DNA of 64,000 nucleotides from FEN-1219 sp036563665 (GCA_036563665.1 DATCLY010000069.1:1-64000); one strand, 5' to 3'; positions 16,904-24,974 are shown, counted from the stretch's first letter. Numbers and translations: made by a program. Notes: generated by a model not told the origin, from the sequence alone.

Positions 16904-17839
16904 TCAGATGATGCCACCCAGCTCGCGCACGTGGCCCAGAGCGCCCTTGTACACGAGCGCCAGAAAGAGCTCGGGGTCGCCGTAACGCGCGTCGAACGGC
17001 GCGGTCGGCTGCATGGCGCGGAAGTCCTCGAGGCTCGCGCCGCCGCGCAGAGCCGTCGCGATTCCCTCGCTCACCGTCCGGCAGAGCGTCAGCTGCGCCT
17101 CGAGATCCGCGCGCGTCGCCACGCGACCGAGCGCCGGCACGATGCGCGTCGCCTCGTCGGACAGCTCGAGCAGCGCGGCCGTCGCCTCCTCGAGGCCGCG
17201 GATCCAGCCGCCCGTGGCGTAATCCGGGATCGGATAGCGGTCGACCGCGAGCAGATCGCTCGCGACGAGCAGGTTCCGCCGCGGGAACAGCACGGCGATG
17301 TCGCCGTCCGTGTGGGCCCGCGGCAGATACTCGTAGCGGATCGGCTCGCCGCCGAGCTCGGTCTCGCCCGAGGTGTAGAACGTGTCCGTCGGCCACGCCG
17401 CCCGCGGGCGCGGGGCGTAGTGGCGGTTCTCCCACGGCACGAAGAAATCGCCGCCGATCCAGAGCTTCGTGTTCTCGTGCGCCAGAATGCGCGCGCCGGC
17501 CGCGGCCAGCGCTTCGTTGGCTCCCGTGTGCTCGAGCCGCCAGTTGGTGTTGAACAGCAGGCGCACGCGCTCGCCGGGGAAACGCTGCTCGATGAGGTCG
17601 AGCAGCGCGGCGGTGTGCTCGGCGAGGCCGCCGTCTACCATCACCAGCCCTGCTGTCGTCGGCACTACCACCACGTTCGCGCCGGCGCCCGCGATGAGCC
17701 CGGCGCCGTCGCCGAGATCGCGCCACTCGAGGCGCGAGGTGGATGCTTGCGCGTGCTGACCGAGCGCGAGCGGCGCCGCGGCCTGGAACAGCAAGGCCGC
17801 GGGAAACCCCCACACGAGCTCTCTGCGGCGAACCGCCAT
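16904..17839 (-). CDS. Exported metallo-beta-lactamase-fold protein with degenerate metal site
   Basis: A 311-residue protein, start set by AAGGGGG before ATG 17839. The N-terminus (MAVRRRELVWGFPAALLFQA) is a signal peptide, possibly Tat type. It aligns by eye with the MBL-fold protein at 479-1465: GLVMVDGG, FNTNWRLEHTGANEAL (97-111), AHENTKLW and RAHTDGD (175-180). The HxHxDH motif has become NWRLEH (N99, R101, E103, H104) while H176 and D195 remain, so zinc hydrolase activity is doubtful. It is the first gene of the operon with the cytochrome, DUF1552 and ankyrin proteins. A binding or chaperone role within that exported system is an inference. Confidence 0.75.
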   Translation of the reverse strand: MAVRRRELVWGFPAALLFQAAAPLALGQHAQASTSRLEWRDLGDGAGLIAGAGANVVVVPTTAGLVMVDGGLAEHTAALLDLIEQRFPGERVRLLFNTNWRLEHTGANEALAAAGARILAHENTKLWIGGDFFVPWENRHYAPRPRAAWPTDTFYTSGETELGGEPIRYEYLPRAHTDGDIAVLFPRRNLLVASDLLAVDRYPIPDYATGGWIRGLEEATAALLELSDEATRIVPALGRVATRADLEAQLTLCRTVSEGIATALRGGASLEDFRAMQPTAPFDARYGDPELFLALVYKGALGHVRELGGII

Positions 17840-17953
17840 GGTGCCCCCTTCGTCACCGCCTACGATACTAGACAAGCGGGCGGCACGCAGGTATCCAGGG
17901 CGCGCTTCCGCCCGCCCGGTGCCGGGCCATTGCGCGGCGCGAGCTCGACGGGA

Positions 17954-19132
17954 TTACGCGCGGGGCGCCGTTTCCTTGAGGTAATCGAGCGCCGCCTGCA
18001 CGCCGCCCGGGCGGTGCGGCACGCCCGCGAGCGCGAGGCCCATCTCCACGCCCGACAGCGTGCCCGCGAGCATCAGGTCGTTGAAGTGCCCGAGGTGGCC
18101 GATGCGAAACACCTTGCCCGCGAGCTTGCCGAGGCCGGCGCCGAGCGACATGTCGAACGCGTCGAGGATCACCTGACGCAGGCGATCCGCGTCCTGCCCT
18201 TCGGGCACGAGCACGGCCGTCAGCGAGCCGCTGTACTCGGCGGGATTCGCACACAGCACCTCGAGCCCCCACGCGCGCACGGCGCGCCGGGTGGCCTCGC
18301 CGTGCCGGGCATGACGCGCGAACACGTTGTCGAGGCCCTCCTCGAGCAGCATCGCGATCGCTTCCTTGAGGCCGAAGAGCAGGTTCGTGGCCGGCGTGTA
18401 CGGGAAGTAGCCGCGCTCGTTCGGCCCGAGCATGTCTTCCCAGCTCCAGAAGCTTCTGGGCAGCCTGGCCGAGCGGCTCGCCGCCAGCGCCTTGTCCGAC
18501 ACGGCGTTGAACGACAGGCCCGGCGGCAGCATGAGGCCCTTCTGCGAGCCCGCCACCGTCACGTCCACGCCCCATTCGTCCATGCGGAAGTCGATGGACG
18601 CGAGCGAGGAGATGGTGTCCACGAGCAGCAGCGCCGGATGGCCCGCGCGGTCCATGGCCTTGCGCACTTCGCCGATCCGGCTCGCGACGCCGGTGGACGT
18701 CTCGTTGTGCACCACGCACACGGCCTTGATGGCGCGGTCTTTGTCCTCGCGCAGGTGGGCCTCCACGGCGTTGGGGTCCGCGCCGCGCCGCCAATCCGTG
18801 GGGATCACGATCGGCTCGAGCCCGAGCCGGCGCGCGAGCTGCTGCCAGAGCGTCGCGAAGTGGCCCGTCTCGCACATGAGCACGCGGTCGCCGGGCGAGA
18901 GCGTGTTGACGAGCGCGGCCTCCCAGGCGCCGGTGCCGGACGCCGGATAGATGAACACCCGGCCCTGCGTCTTGAAGATCTGGCGGATCTCCGCGAGCAC
19001 CTCGCGCCCCAGCCGGCCGAACTCGGGACCGCGATGGTCGATCGTCGGTCGAGCGATGGCCCGCAGCACGCGCTCCGGGACGTTGGTGGGGCCGGGGATC
19101 TGGAGGAAGTGACGTCCGCTCGGAAATGCCAT
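17954..19132 (-). CDS. Serine-glyoxylate aminotransferase family (PLP, fold type I)
   Basis: A 392-residue class V aminotransferase. FLQIPGPTNVPERVLRA opens the protein as in serine-glyoxylate and alanine-glyoxylate aminotransferases. PLP-binding features include ASGTGAWE (64-71), VDTISSL (171-177) and the Schiff-base lysine in AGSQKG (K198). The expected reaction transfers the serine amino group to glyoxylate, giving hydroxypyruvate and glycine in the cytoplasm. ATG 19132 fits the family N-terminus. It is divergent from an exported 2-hydroxyacid oxidase, and a malate synthase G and a hydroxypyruvate-isomerase-like protein lie within 13 kb, consistent with glyoxylate handling. Serine versus alanine preference cannot be read from sequence. 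Confidence 0.88.
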   Translation of the reverse strand: MAFPSGRHFLQIPGPTNVPERVLRAIARPTIDHRGPEFGRLGREVLAEIRQIFKTQGRVFIYPASGTGAWEAALVNTLSPGDRVLMCETGHFATLWQQLARRLGLEPIVIPTDWRRGADPNAVEAHLREDKDRAIKAVCVVHNETSTGVASRIGEVRKAMDRAGHPALLLVDTISSLASIDFRMDEWGVDVTVAGSQKGLMLPPGLSFNAVSDKALAASRSARLPRSFWSWEDMLGPNERGYFPYTPATNLLFGLKEAIAMLLEEGLDNVFARHARHGEATRRAVRAWGLEVLCANPAEYSGSLTAVLVPEGQDADRLRQVILDAFDMSLGAGLGKLAGKVFRIGHLGHFNDLMLAGTLSGVEMGLALAGVPHRPGGVQAALDYLKETAPRA

Positions 19133-19379
19133 GTGTTTCGCCTGCCCGCGTGTCCTGCTGCTCCTTCGCCGAAGCGGCGACATTGTGCGTCAAGTGGGCG
19201 GGGCGAAACAGGCGGACGAGTCACGGCGGCGGACACTCGGCCCGAAAATCGCGGCCGCGGGCGGTCTGCGAGCGCCGGCTCACGGCCCGCGCGCTCCGCG
19301 GGCGGCGCGTCCGCGCTATAGTTTCGGCGCAAAACATGCCGCGCCCCGCCGGGGGCGGCCTGTCCACTTGGGGGATTCC
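19133..19379. promoter_or_regulatory. Divergent control region, aminotransferase / 2-hydroxyacid oxidase
   Basis: 247 nt between divergent genes. On the plus strand a -10-like TATAGT (19317-19322) lies 58 nt before the oxidase start, without an obvious -35. GGGGG (around 19370) serves as its ribosome-binding site. GC-rich inverted stretches occur between 19270 and 19315. No specific operator was recognised. Confidence 0.35.
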
Positions 19380-20591
19380 ATGACGTCGCGAACGACGAGC
19401 CTCGAAACGCGCCGGCGCCTGCTGCGCTGGATGGCGACCAGCCCGCTGCTCTCGGCCCTCGGCGCCTCCGCGGCGCTCGGTCTGCGCACCGCGATGGCGG
19501 ACGACGAGCCGGTCGCGAGCGCGGCGGAGGCCCTGAACGTGTTCGACCTCGAGGCCGCGATGCGCGCCCGTGTTAGCCCCGCGCATTTCGTCTACATGGC
19601 GCAAGGTTCCGACGCCTCGGAGATGCTCGCCGTGAACCGGAAGGGGTTCGAGAGTATCCAGCTTCGCCCCCGCCGGCTCGTGGACGTGACGGACGTCGAC
19701 ATGTCCGTGGAGCTCTTCGGCCGCCGCTATGCGTCGCCGATCGCGCTCGCCCCGTGCGGCGCCCAGGCCGCGTTCCACCCCGAGGGCGAGGTGGCCGTGG
19801 CCCGCGCCGCGAAGGCGAAGGACGCGCTGCAGATCCTGTCCACGGTGACCAACTTCTCCGTGGAGGACGTGACGGCGGCGCGCGGTGCGCCCGTGTGGTT
19901 CCAGCTCTACCCCGCCAACGACTGGAACATCACGCGGCGCATCATCAAGCGCGCCGAGGATGCGGGCAGCCCGGTGCTCGTGTTCACCGTGGACCTCGCG
20001 GCGCGCAACCTCGAGCAGATCGCGCGCTTCGACCGTGACGCGAATCCGGCGTGCCGCGGCTGCCACGAGCCGGGCTACGAGGCGTCGATGCGCAAGAAGG
20101 CGATGTTCGACGGCGTGAATCTCTCCGGCATGACGATCGGCATCGACGGGCTCACCTGGGATTACGTGTATCGGCTGCGCGACGCGACCAGCATGAAGCT
20201 GCTGATCAAGGGCATCGTGACGGCCGAGGACGCCGAGCGCTGCATCGAGCGCGGCGCGGACGGCATCGTGGTGTCGAACCACGGCGGGCGGGCCGACGTG
20301 ACGGGGCGCTCGAGCATCGAGTCGCTCCGCGAGGTGCTCGACGCCGTGCGCGGCCGCGTGCCGGTGCTCGTCGACAGCGGCTTCCGCCGCGGCACCGACG
20401 TGTTCAAGGCGCTCGCGCTCGGCGCGCGCGCCGTGTGCATCGGCCGCCCGTATCTCTGGGGGCTCGGCGCGTTCGGCCAGGAGGGCGTGGAGCGCGCGCT
20501 CGACATCCTGACGCGGGAGCTGCGCATCGTCATGCGGCAGATGGGCACGCCCACGCTCGCCGACGTGACCCCGCGCTCGCTGTATCTGTAA
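19380..20591 (+). CDS. Tat-exported FMN-dependent 2-hydroxyacid oxidase/dehydrogenase with CxxCH
   Basis: A 403-residue protein of the lactate/glycolate oxidase family. A twin-arginine signal (TRRRLLRWMATSPLLSALG, residues 10-28) predicts periplasmic export with bound FMN. The TIM-barrel FMN site includes APCGAQAAFHPEGE, WFQLYP, the lysine of LLIKGI (K278) and the catalytic His/Arg of SNHGGR (H301, R304), followed by DSGFRRGTDV and GRPYLWGL. Unusually, the mobile-loop region carries CRGCH (225-229), a c-type haem attachment motif. A flavocytochrome passing electrons to periplasmic acceptors is the attractive reading; a disulfide or metal site is the alternative. Substrate (glycolate, lactate or other) is unknown. 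Confidence 0.88.
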   Translation: MTSRTTSLETRRRLLRWMATSPLLSALGASAALGLRTAMADDEPVASAAEALNVFDLEAAMRARVSPAHFVYMAQGSDASEMLAVNRKGFESIQLRPRRLVDVTDVDMSVELFGRRYASPIALAPCGAQAAFHPEGEVAVARAAKAKDALQILSTVTNFSVEDVTAARGAPVWFQLYPANDWNITRRIIKRAEDAGSPVLVFTVDLAARNLEQIARFDRDANPACRGCHEPGYEASMRKKAMFDGVNLSGMTIGIDGLTWDYVYRLRDATSMKLLIKGIVTAEDAERCIERGADGIVVSNHGGRADVTGRSSIESLREVLDAVRGRVPVLVDSGFRRGTDVFKALALGARAVCIGRPYLWGLGAFGQEGVERALDILTRELRIVMRQMGTPTLADVTPRSLYL

Positions 20592-20599
20592 CGAAGCCT

Positions 20600-20879
20600 G
20601 TGGGAGCAGCTTTCCAGCCGCGATCTTACTGACGCGAAATCTCGCGCCGACGTCTCGCGGCGTGGATTGCGTATGCCCCTTCCAGGACGCTCGCGCGCAG
20701 GATGCGCGCGCGCGAGCCCACAGGGATGTGTTCACGGCGGTCCTGGAAGGGGCATACGCAAGCCGCGCCGCCTGCGGTGGCGCAAGAATCGCGACTAGAA
20801 AGTCGCTCCCACAGAGGAAGATCGCGACTGCAAAGTCGCTCCCACAGAGGAAGATCGCGGCTGGAAAGCCGCTCCCACC
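20600..20879. repeat. REP-flanked long double hairpin, copy A
   Basis: Fills the gap between the convergent oxidase and yjbQ genes. It has one REP (20600-20626), then a 95-nt double hairpin (outer arms of 22 perfectly complementary bases at 20667-20688 and 20740-20761; inner stem GCTCGCGCGC within 20689-20717; conserved CAGGGATGTGTTCACGGCG strand at 20721-20739), then three REPs in the opposite orientation (20786-20812, 20820-20846, 20854-20879). Some REP copies have GACT/AGTC in place of GGCT/AGCC with both arms changed together. Confidence 0.88.
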
Positions 20880-20885
20880 CGGGCA

Positions 20886-21296
20886 TCACCCGTGGATGGT
20901 GACGAGCACGCGCCGGCGGTGCGGCGCGAGGCGGTGCTCGAACACGTAGATGCCCTGCCACGTGCCGAGCGCCAGGCGCCCGCCGCGGATCGGCACGCTC
21001 AGGTCCGAGCGCGTGAGCACGCTGCGTACGTGCGACGGCATGTCATCTGGGCCTTCGGCCGTGTGCACGAAGCGCGGATCTCCGTCCGGCGCGAGGTCGT
21101 CGAAGAACCGCTCGAGATCGCGCCGCACGTCGGGGTCGGCGTTCTCGCAGATGATGAGCGACGCGCTCGTGTGCGCGATGAAGAGGTGACAGAGGCCGGT
21201 GGTGACGCCCGCGTCGCGCACGATGGCGGCGACGCGGTCGCTGATCTCGTACGTCCCGCGCCCGCGCGTCTCGACGGCGAGCTCCACCTGTTGCAT
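20886..21296 (-). CDS. yjbQ: YjbQ/UPF0047 family protein
   Basis: A 136-residue protein of the YjbQ (UPF0047) family, recognised from LCHLFIAHTSASLIICENADPD (split here: histidine-rich LCHLFIAHTSAS then ICENADPDVRRDLE), the HTAEGPDDMPSHVRS segment and the LGTWQGIYVFEHR C-terminus. The conserved His, Asp and Glu residues are thought to form a metal site; E. coli YjbQ shows weak thiamine-phosphate synthase activity, and the physiological role is unclear. Its ATG overlaps the phosphatase stop by one base (TGATG), indicating translational coupling. It is the last gene of a four-gene minus-strand operon. Confidence 0.92.
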   Translation of the reverse strand: MQQVELAVETRGRGTYEISDRVAAIVRDAGVTTGLCHLFIAHTSASLIICENADPDVRRDLERFFDDLAPDGDPRFVHTAEGPDDMPSHVRSVLTRSDLSVPIRGGRLALGTWQGIYVFEHRLAPHRRRVLVTIHG

Positions 21297-21937
21297 CACG
21301 GTTCGTTGAACGACGCCGCCTTGCCGTCCACACCGAGCTCCTGCCCGTAGTGCAGCCGCAGCGTCTTCACCTTGCCGAACAGCCACGGCACGGTGACGAT
21401 GTACACGTTGTCGAACTCGTCGGGCTCGATGGGCGGCACGTTCTGGTGGCCGTGCAGCTCGTCGATGATCTCGCCGATCACGTCGCTGTGGCTCACGACC
21501 AGCACGATCTCCTCGCGGTGCTCGCGCCGCACGTGCCGGGCGAACTCCTCCACCGCGTGCTGATCCGCGATCTGCACCTCGAGCCCGAGCCGCTGCGCGA
21601 TCGGCGCCGCGGTCTGCTGCGTGCGCAGCGCCTCGGTGGCGTAAATGGCGTCGAGCCCGCGAACGACGTCCACGTCCTCGAGAAAGTTCGCCAGCGCCTC
21701 GGCCCTCAGGCGCCCCCGCGCGTTGAGCGGCGGGTCGCCGCTCGCCCCCGCCGCCATCATGGCGGCGTCCGTCTCCGCATGCCGCACGAGAATGACGGTG
21801 GTGGGCAGGCGCTGCTCGAAGAACCACGCGAGCACCATCGCGAGCACGACGTAAGCCACGATCGCGACGAGACGGCGGACTCGGCGGCGCGTGCGGTTGC
21901 GCCGAGGCTGGGCACGGCTGGGCGTCGTCTCGGCCAT
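21296..21937 (-). CDS. Membrane-anchored histidine phosphatase family protein
   Basis: A 213-residue protein with an Arg-rich N-terminus, one membrane segment (about 22-42) and a histidine-phosphatase (phosphoglycerate mutase-like) domain. The RHG motif appears as ILVRHAET with the catalytic His, a second His is in VVSHSD, and YATEALRTQQTA holds the conserved Arg. It is closest in layout to SixA-type phosphatases but is tethered to the membrane, with its domain probably periplasmic. Substrate is unknown. It begins 4 nt after the 97-residue membrane protein and is coupled to yjbQ. Confidence 0.85.
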   Translation of the reverse strand: MAETTPSRAQPRRNRTRRRVRRLVAIVAYVVLAMVLAWFFEQRLPTTVILVRHAETDAAMMAAGASGDPPLNARGRLRAEALANFLEDVDVVRGLDAIYATEALRTQQTAAPIAQRLGLEVQIADQHAVEEFARHVRREHREEIVLVVSHSDVIGEIIDELHGHQNVPPIEPDEFDNVYIVTVPWLFGKVKTLRLHYGQELGVDGKAASFNEP

Positions 21938-21941
21938 CCGC

Positions 21942-22235
21942 TCAGTCGCGCGGCCGGCGCATGTCCCGCTCGGCCACGACGGTGTACTCGGCGTGGATCA
22001 CGCGGCCGCCTTCCGACGGCCCTTGGTCGCGGTCGCCGCGGGAGAGCCGCCGGCGCAGCCACCAGAGCCTGAGCGAGAAGGCCGCGGCGGCCACGACGGC
22101 CGCGGTGGCGAGCAGCGCGAGCAGCACCGCGCCCAGCACGACGGCGCCCACGAGGACGACGCCCAGGACCAGCAGCGAGGCCACCTGCACGAGCGGGTGG
22201 CCCGTGGGGCCCGGCAAGTAGTGTCGGCCTCTCAT
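21942..22235 (-). CDS. Small membrane protein of unknown function
   Basis: A 97-residue protein with one or two closely spaced hydrophobic segments (about 15-55, VASLLVLGVVLVGAVVLGAV onward), then a basic, hydrophilic tail. I do not recognise a family. Coding status is supported by its tight fit in an operon: it starts 14 nt after the TPR-protein stop and ends 4 nt before the phosphatase start. Confidence 0.65.
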   Translation of the reverse strand: MRGRHYLPGPTGHPLVQVASLLVLGVVLVGAVVLGAVLLALLATAAVVAAAAFSLRLWWLRRRLSRGDRDQGPSEGGRVIHAEYTVVAERDMRRPRD

Positions 22236-22249
22236 GGGGCGATTCTACC

Positions 22250-23197
22250 CTAGGGGCTCTCGACCCTGCGGAAGAAGCCGTCGAACCACACCACCCAGGT
22301 CTGGGCGGCGAGGTCGAACTCCTCCATGCGTTGCCGCACTCGCCCGTCCGGCCCCGGCGTCCACGTGGCGCGAAACGCCACCACGCGATTCGGCTCGGCG
22401 TACTCGAGCGTCCCTTCCATGCGCATGGCCCCGTCCACGAGCCCGCCGGTCATGTCGATGAACGTGCCGCCCGAGCCGGACCACACCTGGCGCCATTCGC
22501 CGCGGCTCGGCAGGTAGAAGCTCACGCTGGTGCCCGAGGCGCCGCCCGCGCCTTCCCATTGCTCGTGGACGGTGCAGCCGCCGTCGCGCTTGGTGATCGT
22601 GTCGTAGCCGACCAGCGTGCCGTCCGGCGCCCGCACCTCCCATCGCCCCAGCCAGAAGTCGAAGTCGCTCGGCGCCTTCGCGCCCTCGCACGGATAAACC
22701 CGCGCCCGCACGCTGTCATAGATACGGCGGAAGCGGCGCTCGCCGCGCAGCGGCTCGAGCTCTTGCGCCTGCTCGAGCAGCTCGAGCGCTCGCAGCCCCG
22801 CATGATCGGCGGACTCGAGGGCGGCGATGGACTCGTCGCGCCGGCCGAGCCGCGCGAGATTGCGGGCCCGCTCGAAGTCGATCATCGCCTCGGGCGCGTT
22901 CGCGGTGCGGGCCTGCTCGAGCGTCGCGAGCGCCTCCTCGTGCCGACCGAGCTCGCGCTGGGCCTGGGCGATGCGCAGCAGGGCCAGGCGGTCCTCGGGA
23001 TAGTCGGCCAGCAGCGCCCGGTACTCGGCGATCGCTTCCTCCCAGCGGCCCGCCTCGAAGGCGAGCGCGGCGGGATCGGCCACGGCGGTCGGTTCCTCGG
23101 CCTCGGAGTCCTGCGCGGCGGCAGGCAGCACGGTGACGACGGCGAGAACGAGCGCCGCGAGCATGTGGCGCGGCGCTGCAGACGACGATCGGCTCAC
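22250..23197 (-). CDS. Exported TPR-containing protein with DUF1579-like C-terminus
   Basis: A 315-residue protein with a signal peptide (hydrophobic segment ending LPAAAQ). Residues about 45-155 are TPR-like (FEAGRWEEAIAEYRALLADY, then LGRHEEALATLEQAR). The C-terminal part, starting FDFWLGRWEVRAPDGTLVGY, resembles DUF1579-type lipocalin-like domains found with TPRs. Function is unknown; ligand binding in the periplasm is plausible. The GTG start at 23197 is chosen because GGAGGA lies about 5 nt upstream and no closer ATG gives a complete signal; ATG at residue 12 is a weaker option. First gene of the operon ending in yjbQ. Confidence 0.75.
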   Translation of the reverse strand: MSRSSSAAPRHMLAALVLAVVTVLPAAAQDSEAEEPTAVADPAALAFEAGRWEEAIAEYRALLADYPEDRLALLRIAQAQRELGRHEEALATLEQARTANAPEAMIDFERARNLARLGRRDESIAALESADHAGLRALELLEQAQELEPLRGERRFRRIYDSVRARVYPCEGAKAPSDFDFWLGRWEVRAPDGTLVGYDTITKRDGGCTVHEQWEGAGGASGTSVSFYLPSRGEWRQVWSGSGGTFIDMTGGLVDGAMRMEGTLEYAEPNRVVAFRATWTPGPDGRVRQRMEEFDLAAQTWVVWFDGFFRRVESP

Positions 23198-23296
23198 GCG
23201 AATCCTCCCTCGTGGCCGCGTATGGTCTGGCGTTACGGCGACGCGCGCAACCGCGCCTTGCGCGGCGACGGCGCCGTTCGCGAGAATCGACGAGCC

Positions 23297-23387
23297 GGAG
23301 AGGTGGCAGAGCGGTCGAATGCGGCGGTCTTGAAAACCGTTGGCCGGTTCACCCGGCCCGGGGGTTCGAATCCCTCCCTCTCCGCCA
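23297..23387 (+). tRNA. tRNA-Ser (TGA anticodon)
   Basis: A 91-nt class II tRNA: acceptor GGAGAGG pairs with CCTCTCC, D-arm TGGCAGAGCGGTCGAATGC, anticodon stem CGGTC.../GACCG-like around CTTGAAA (anticodon TGA, codon TCA), long variable arm GGCCGG/CCGGCC, T-arm GGGGTTCGAATCCC and encoded CCA. It stands alone between divergent/codirectional protein genes and is followed directly by a strong hairpin. Confidence 0.96.
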
Positions 23388-23432
23388 ACAAAAATGGGCC
23401 CGCTGGGGCCCATTTTTGTTGGCGGAGAGGGA
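23375..23432 (+). terminator. 27-bp perfect inverted repeat overlapping tRNA-Ser 3' end
   Basis: The arm at 23375-23401 and its exact complement at 23406-23432 are separated by four bases (GCTG). The core AACAAAAATGGGCCC / GGGCCCATTTTTGTT is a terminator-like stem with a T-run inside the descending arm. The complementarity continues another 12 bases into the tRNA acceptor strand and CCA, so the last 13 bases of tRNA-Ser are present again inverted at 23420-23432. Termination is the likely role of the core; the reason for the tRNA part is unclear. Confidence 0.85.
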
Positions 23433-23496
23433 AGTGTGGACGAACGCGTCACAGCGCGCGTGTGATCCACAAAGCTAGCCAGTACAATCGCCGGCC

Positions 23497-24873
23497 ATGG
23501 GTAAGTTCCTCGCCTTCGTCATACTCGCGGCCGTCGTCGTGGGCGGCGGCACGGCATGGGTCATGGCCGGACGCGCCGAAGGCCCGGCCATCGAGATCAC
23601 CGAGCCCGCGGCCGTCGGCCAGATCGGCGAGCTCGCCGTGTCGCTCGGCGCACCGGGCGGACGGCTCACGCAGCTCGAGGTGATGCTCGAGCAGGACGGG
23701 GCGAGCCAAACGATCTTCTCCCTGGCGCAGCCCGGTGAGACGGCCCTCGCGCAGGAGGGACCCGATCGCGTGAGCCTGCGGCTGCCGCTCGGCAAGCGCG
23801 ACCGCCCGGAGCTGCGCGCGGGTCTCGCGCGCGTGACGATCACGGCGGCGCGACCCGTGCTCTTCGGCTATCGCGAGGCGGTCTCCACCGCCACGCACGA
23901 GTTCGAGGTGCGGCTCGCCCCGCCCCAGACGGCCGTGCTGTCGCAGTTCCATTACGTGAACCACGGCGGCTCCGAGATGATCGTCTACCGCGTGAACCCC
24001 GCGGATGCGGAGTCGGGCGTGCGCGTGGGCGACTACGAGTATCCGGGGTTCCCGGCGGCGGGCGCCGGCATCGCGGGCGCCGATCCGGCGATGCGCGTCG
24101 CGTTCTTCGCCCTCCTCTGGGATCAGCCGCTCGACACGCCGATCACCCTGTTCGCACGCGACAAGCTCGGCAACGAAAGCACCACGCGGTTCGACTATCG
24201 GGTGTTTCCGAAGACGTTCCGCCAGAGCCGCATCGAGGTGGACGACAATTTCCTGAGCCGCGTGGTGCCCGCGATCCTGCAGAACACGCCCGACTTCCGC
24301 GTGGACGACCCGAGCGACCTGCTCGCGTCGTATCTGCGGATCAACCGCGACATGCGCAAGGAGAACAACGCCACCATCGCGGCGCTCGCCGCGAAGACCT
24401 CGCCGGAGATCCTGTGGAAAGGGCCGTTCAAGCAGCTGATCAACACGGCCGTCGAATCCGGCTTCGCCGATCAGCGCACGTATGTGTACAAGGGCGAGGA
24501 GGTCGACCGGCAGGTGCACTTGGGCTTCGACCTCGCGTCCACCGTCGCGGCGCCCGTCACGGCCGCGAACAGCGGCACGGTCGTGTTCGCGGGCTGGCTC
24601 GGCATCTACGGCAACTGCGTCATCCTCGATCACGGCATGGGGCTGCAGTCGCTGTATGCGCACTTGTCCTCGATCGAGGTGGCCGTGGGCGACGAAGTCG
24701 AGATGGATCAGCGCCTCGGCCGCAGCGGCACCACCGGCCTCGCCGGCGGCGATCACCTGCACTTCACCATGCTGTTGAACGGCAACGCGGTGACGCCGGT
24801 GGACTGGTGGAGCGCCCAATGGGTGCAGGACCGCATCACCCGCAAGCTCCGCGAAGCGGAGCAGACGCTCTAG
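23497..24873 (+). CDS. M23 family metallopeptidase (membrane-anchored)
   Basis: A 458-residue protein with a single N-terminal membrane anchor or signal (MGKFLAFVILAAVVVGGGTA), a long periplasmic beta-rich region, and a C-terminal LytM/M23 domain (about 330-440). Zinc ligands appear as HLGFDLAS (HxxxD) and GDHLHFTM (HxH); NSGTVVFAG and LGIYGNCVILDHG are the usual family core. M23 enzymes cut peptidoglycan cross-links, so it likely acts in cell-wall remodelling or activates an amidase. The large N-terminal part (about 300 residues) is unlike NlpD/EnvC (no LysM, no coiled coil). It is convergent with the esterase gene across a REP pair. Confidence 0.9.
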   Translation: MGKFLAFVILAAVVVGGGTAWVMAGRAEGPAIEITEPAAVGQIGELAVSLGAPGGRLTQLEVMLEQDGASQTIFSLAQPGETALAQEGPDRVSLRLPLGKRDRPELRAGLARVTITAARPVLFGYREAVSTATHEFEVRLAPPQTAVLSQFHYVNHGGSEMIVYRVNPADAESGVRVGDYEYPGFPAAGAGIAGADPAMRVAFFALLWDQPLDTPITLFARDKLGNESTTRFDYRVFPKTFRQSRIEVDDNFLSRVVPAILQNTPDFRVDDPSDLLASYLRINRDMRKENNATIAALAAKTSPEILWKGPFKQLINTAVESGFADQRTYVYKGEEVDRQVHLGFDLASTVAAPVTAANSGTVVFAGWLGIYGNCVILDHGMGLQSLYAHLSSIEVAVGDEVEMDQRLGRSGTTGLAGGDHLHFTMLLNGNAVTPVDWWSAQWVQDRITRKLREAEQTL

Positions 24874-24888
24874 CCCCGCGCCAGGAAG

Positions 24889-24974
24889 ACTCGCGCCTGG
24901 AAAGGCGCTCCCACCTGGCCGTTCTGCCCGGCCGCTGGACGATACCCGTGGGCGCGGCTTTCCAGCCGCGATCC
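24889..24974. repeat. REP pair between convergent genes
   Basis: Two inverted REP copies: 24889-24914 on the minus orientation (CGCGCCTGGAAAGGCGCTCC, stem changed on both sides to GCGCC/GGCGC) and 24948-24972 in plus orientation. The second directly abuts the esterase TAG stop. Together they can form a large hairpin that could end both transcripts. Confidence 0.8.

Noticed and set aside
14281..16911. A long plus-strand open frame opposite the DUF1552 and cytochrome genes
   Set aside because: Composition (His/Arg/Glu/Ala-rich) is typical of an antisense frame; the minus strand has strong motifs and ribosome-binding sites.
20600..20879. CRISPR array suspicion from evenly repeated REPs
   Set aside because: Repeats are palindromic, of mixed orientation, with irregular and non-unique spacers, and no cas gene is present.
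20662..20949. Small open frames within hairpin copies A, B, D and E with similar peptides (CPFQDARAQDARARAHRD-like)
   Set aside because: The peptide similarity comes from the repeated DNA itself. The frames run through palindromes in either orientation and lack ribosome-binding sites, so they are repeat artefacts.
23375..23432. Integrated element attachment site at tRNA-Ser
   Set aside because: The duplicate is inverted, only 13 nt of tRNA is involved, and there is no integrase or mobile gene nearby, so it is reported only as a palindrome.
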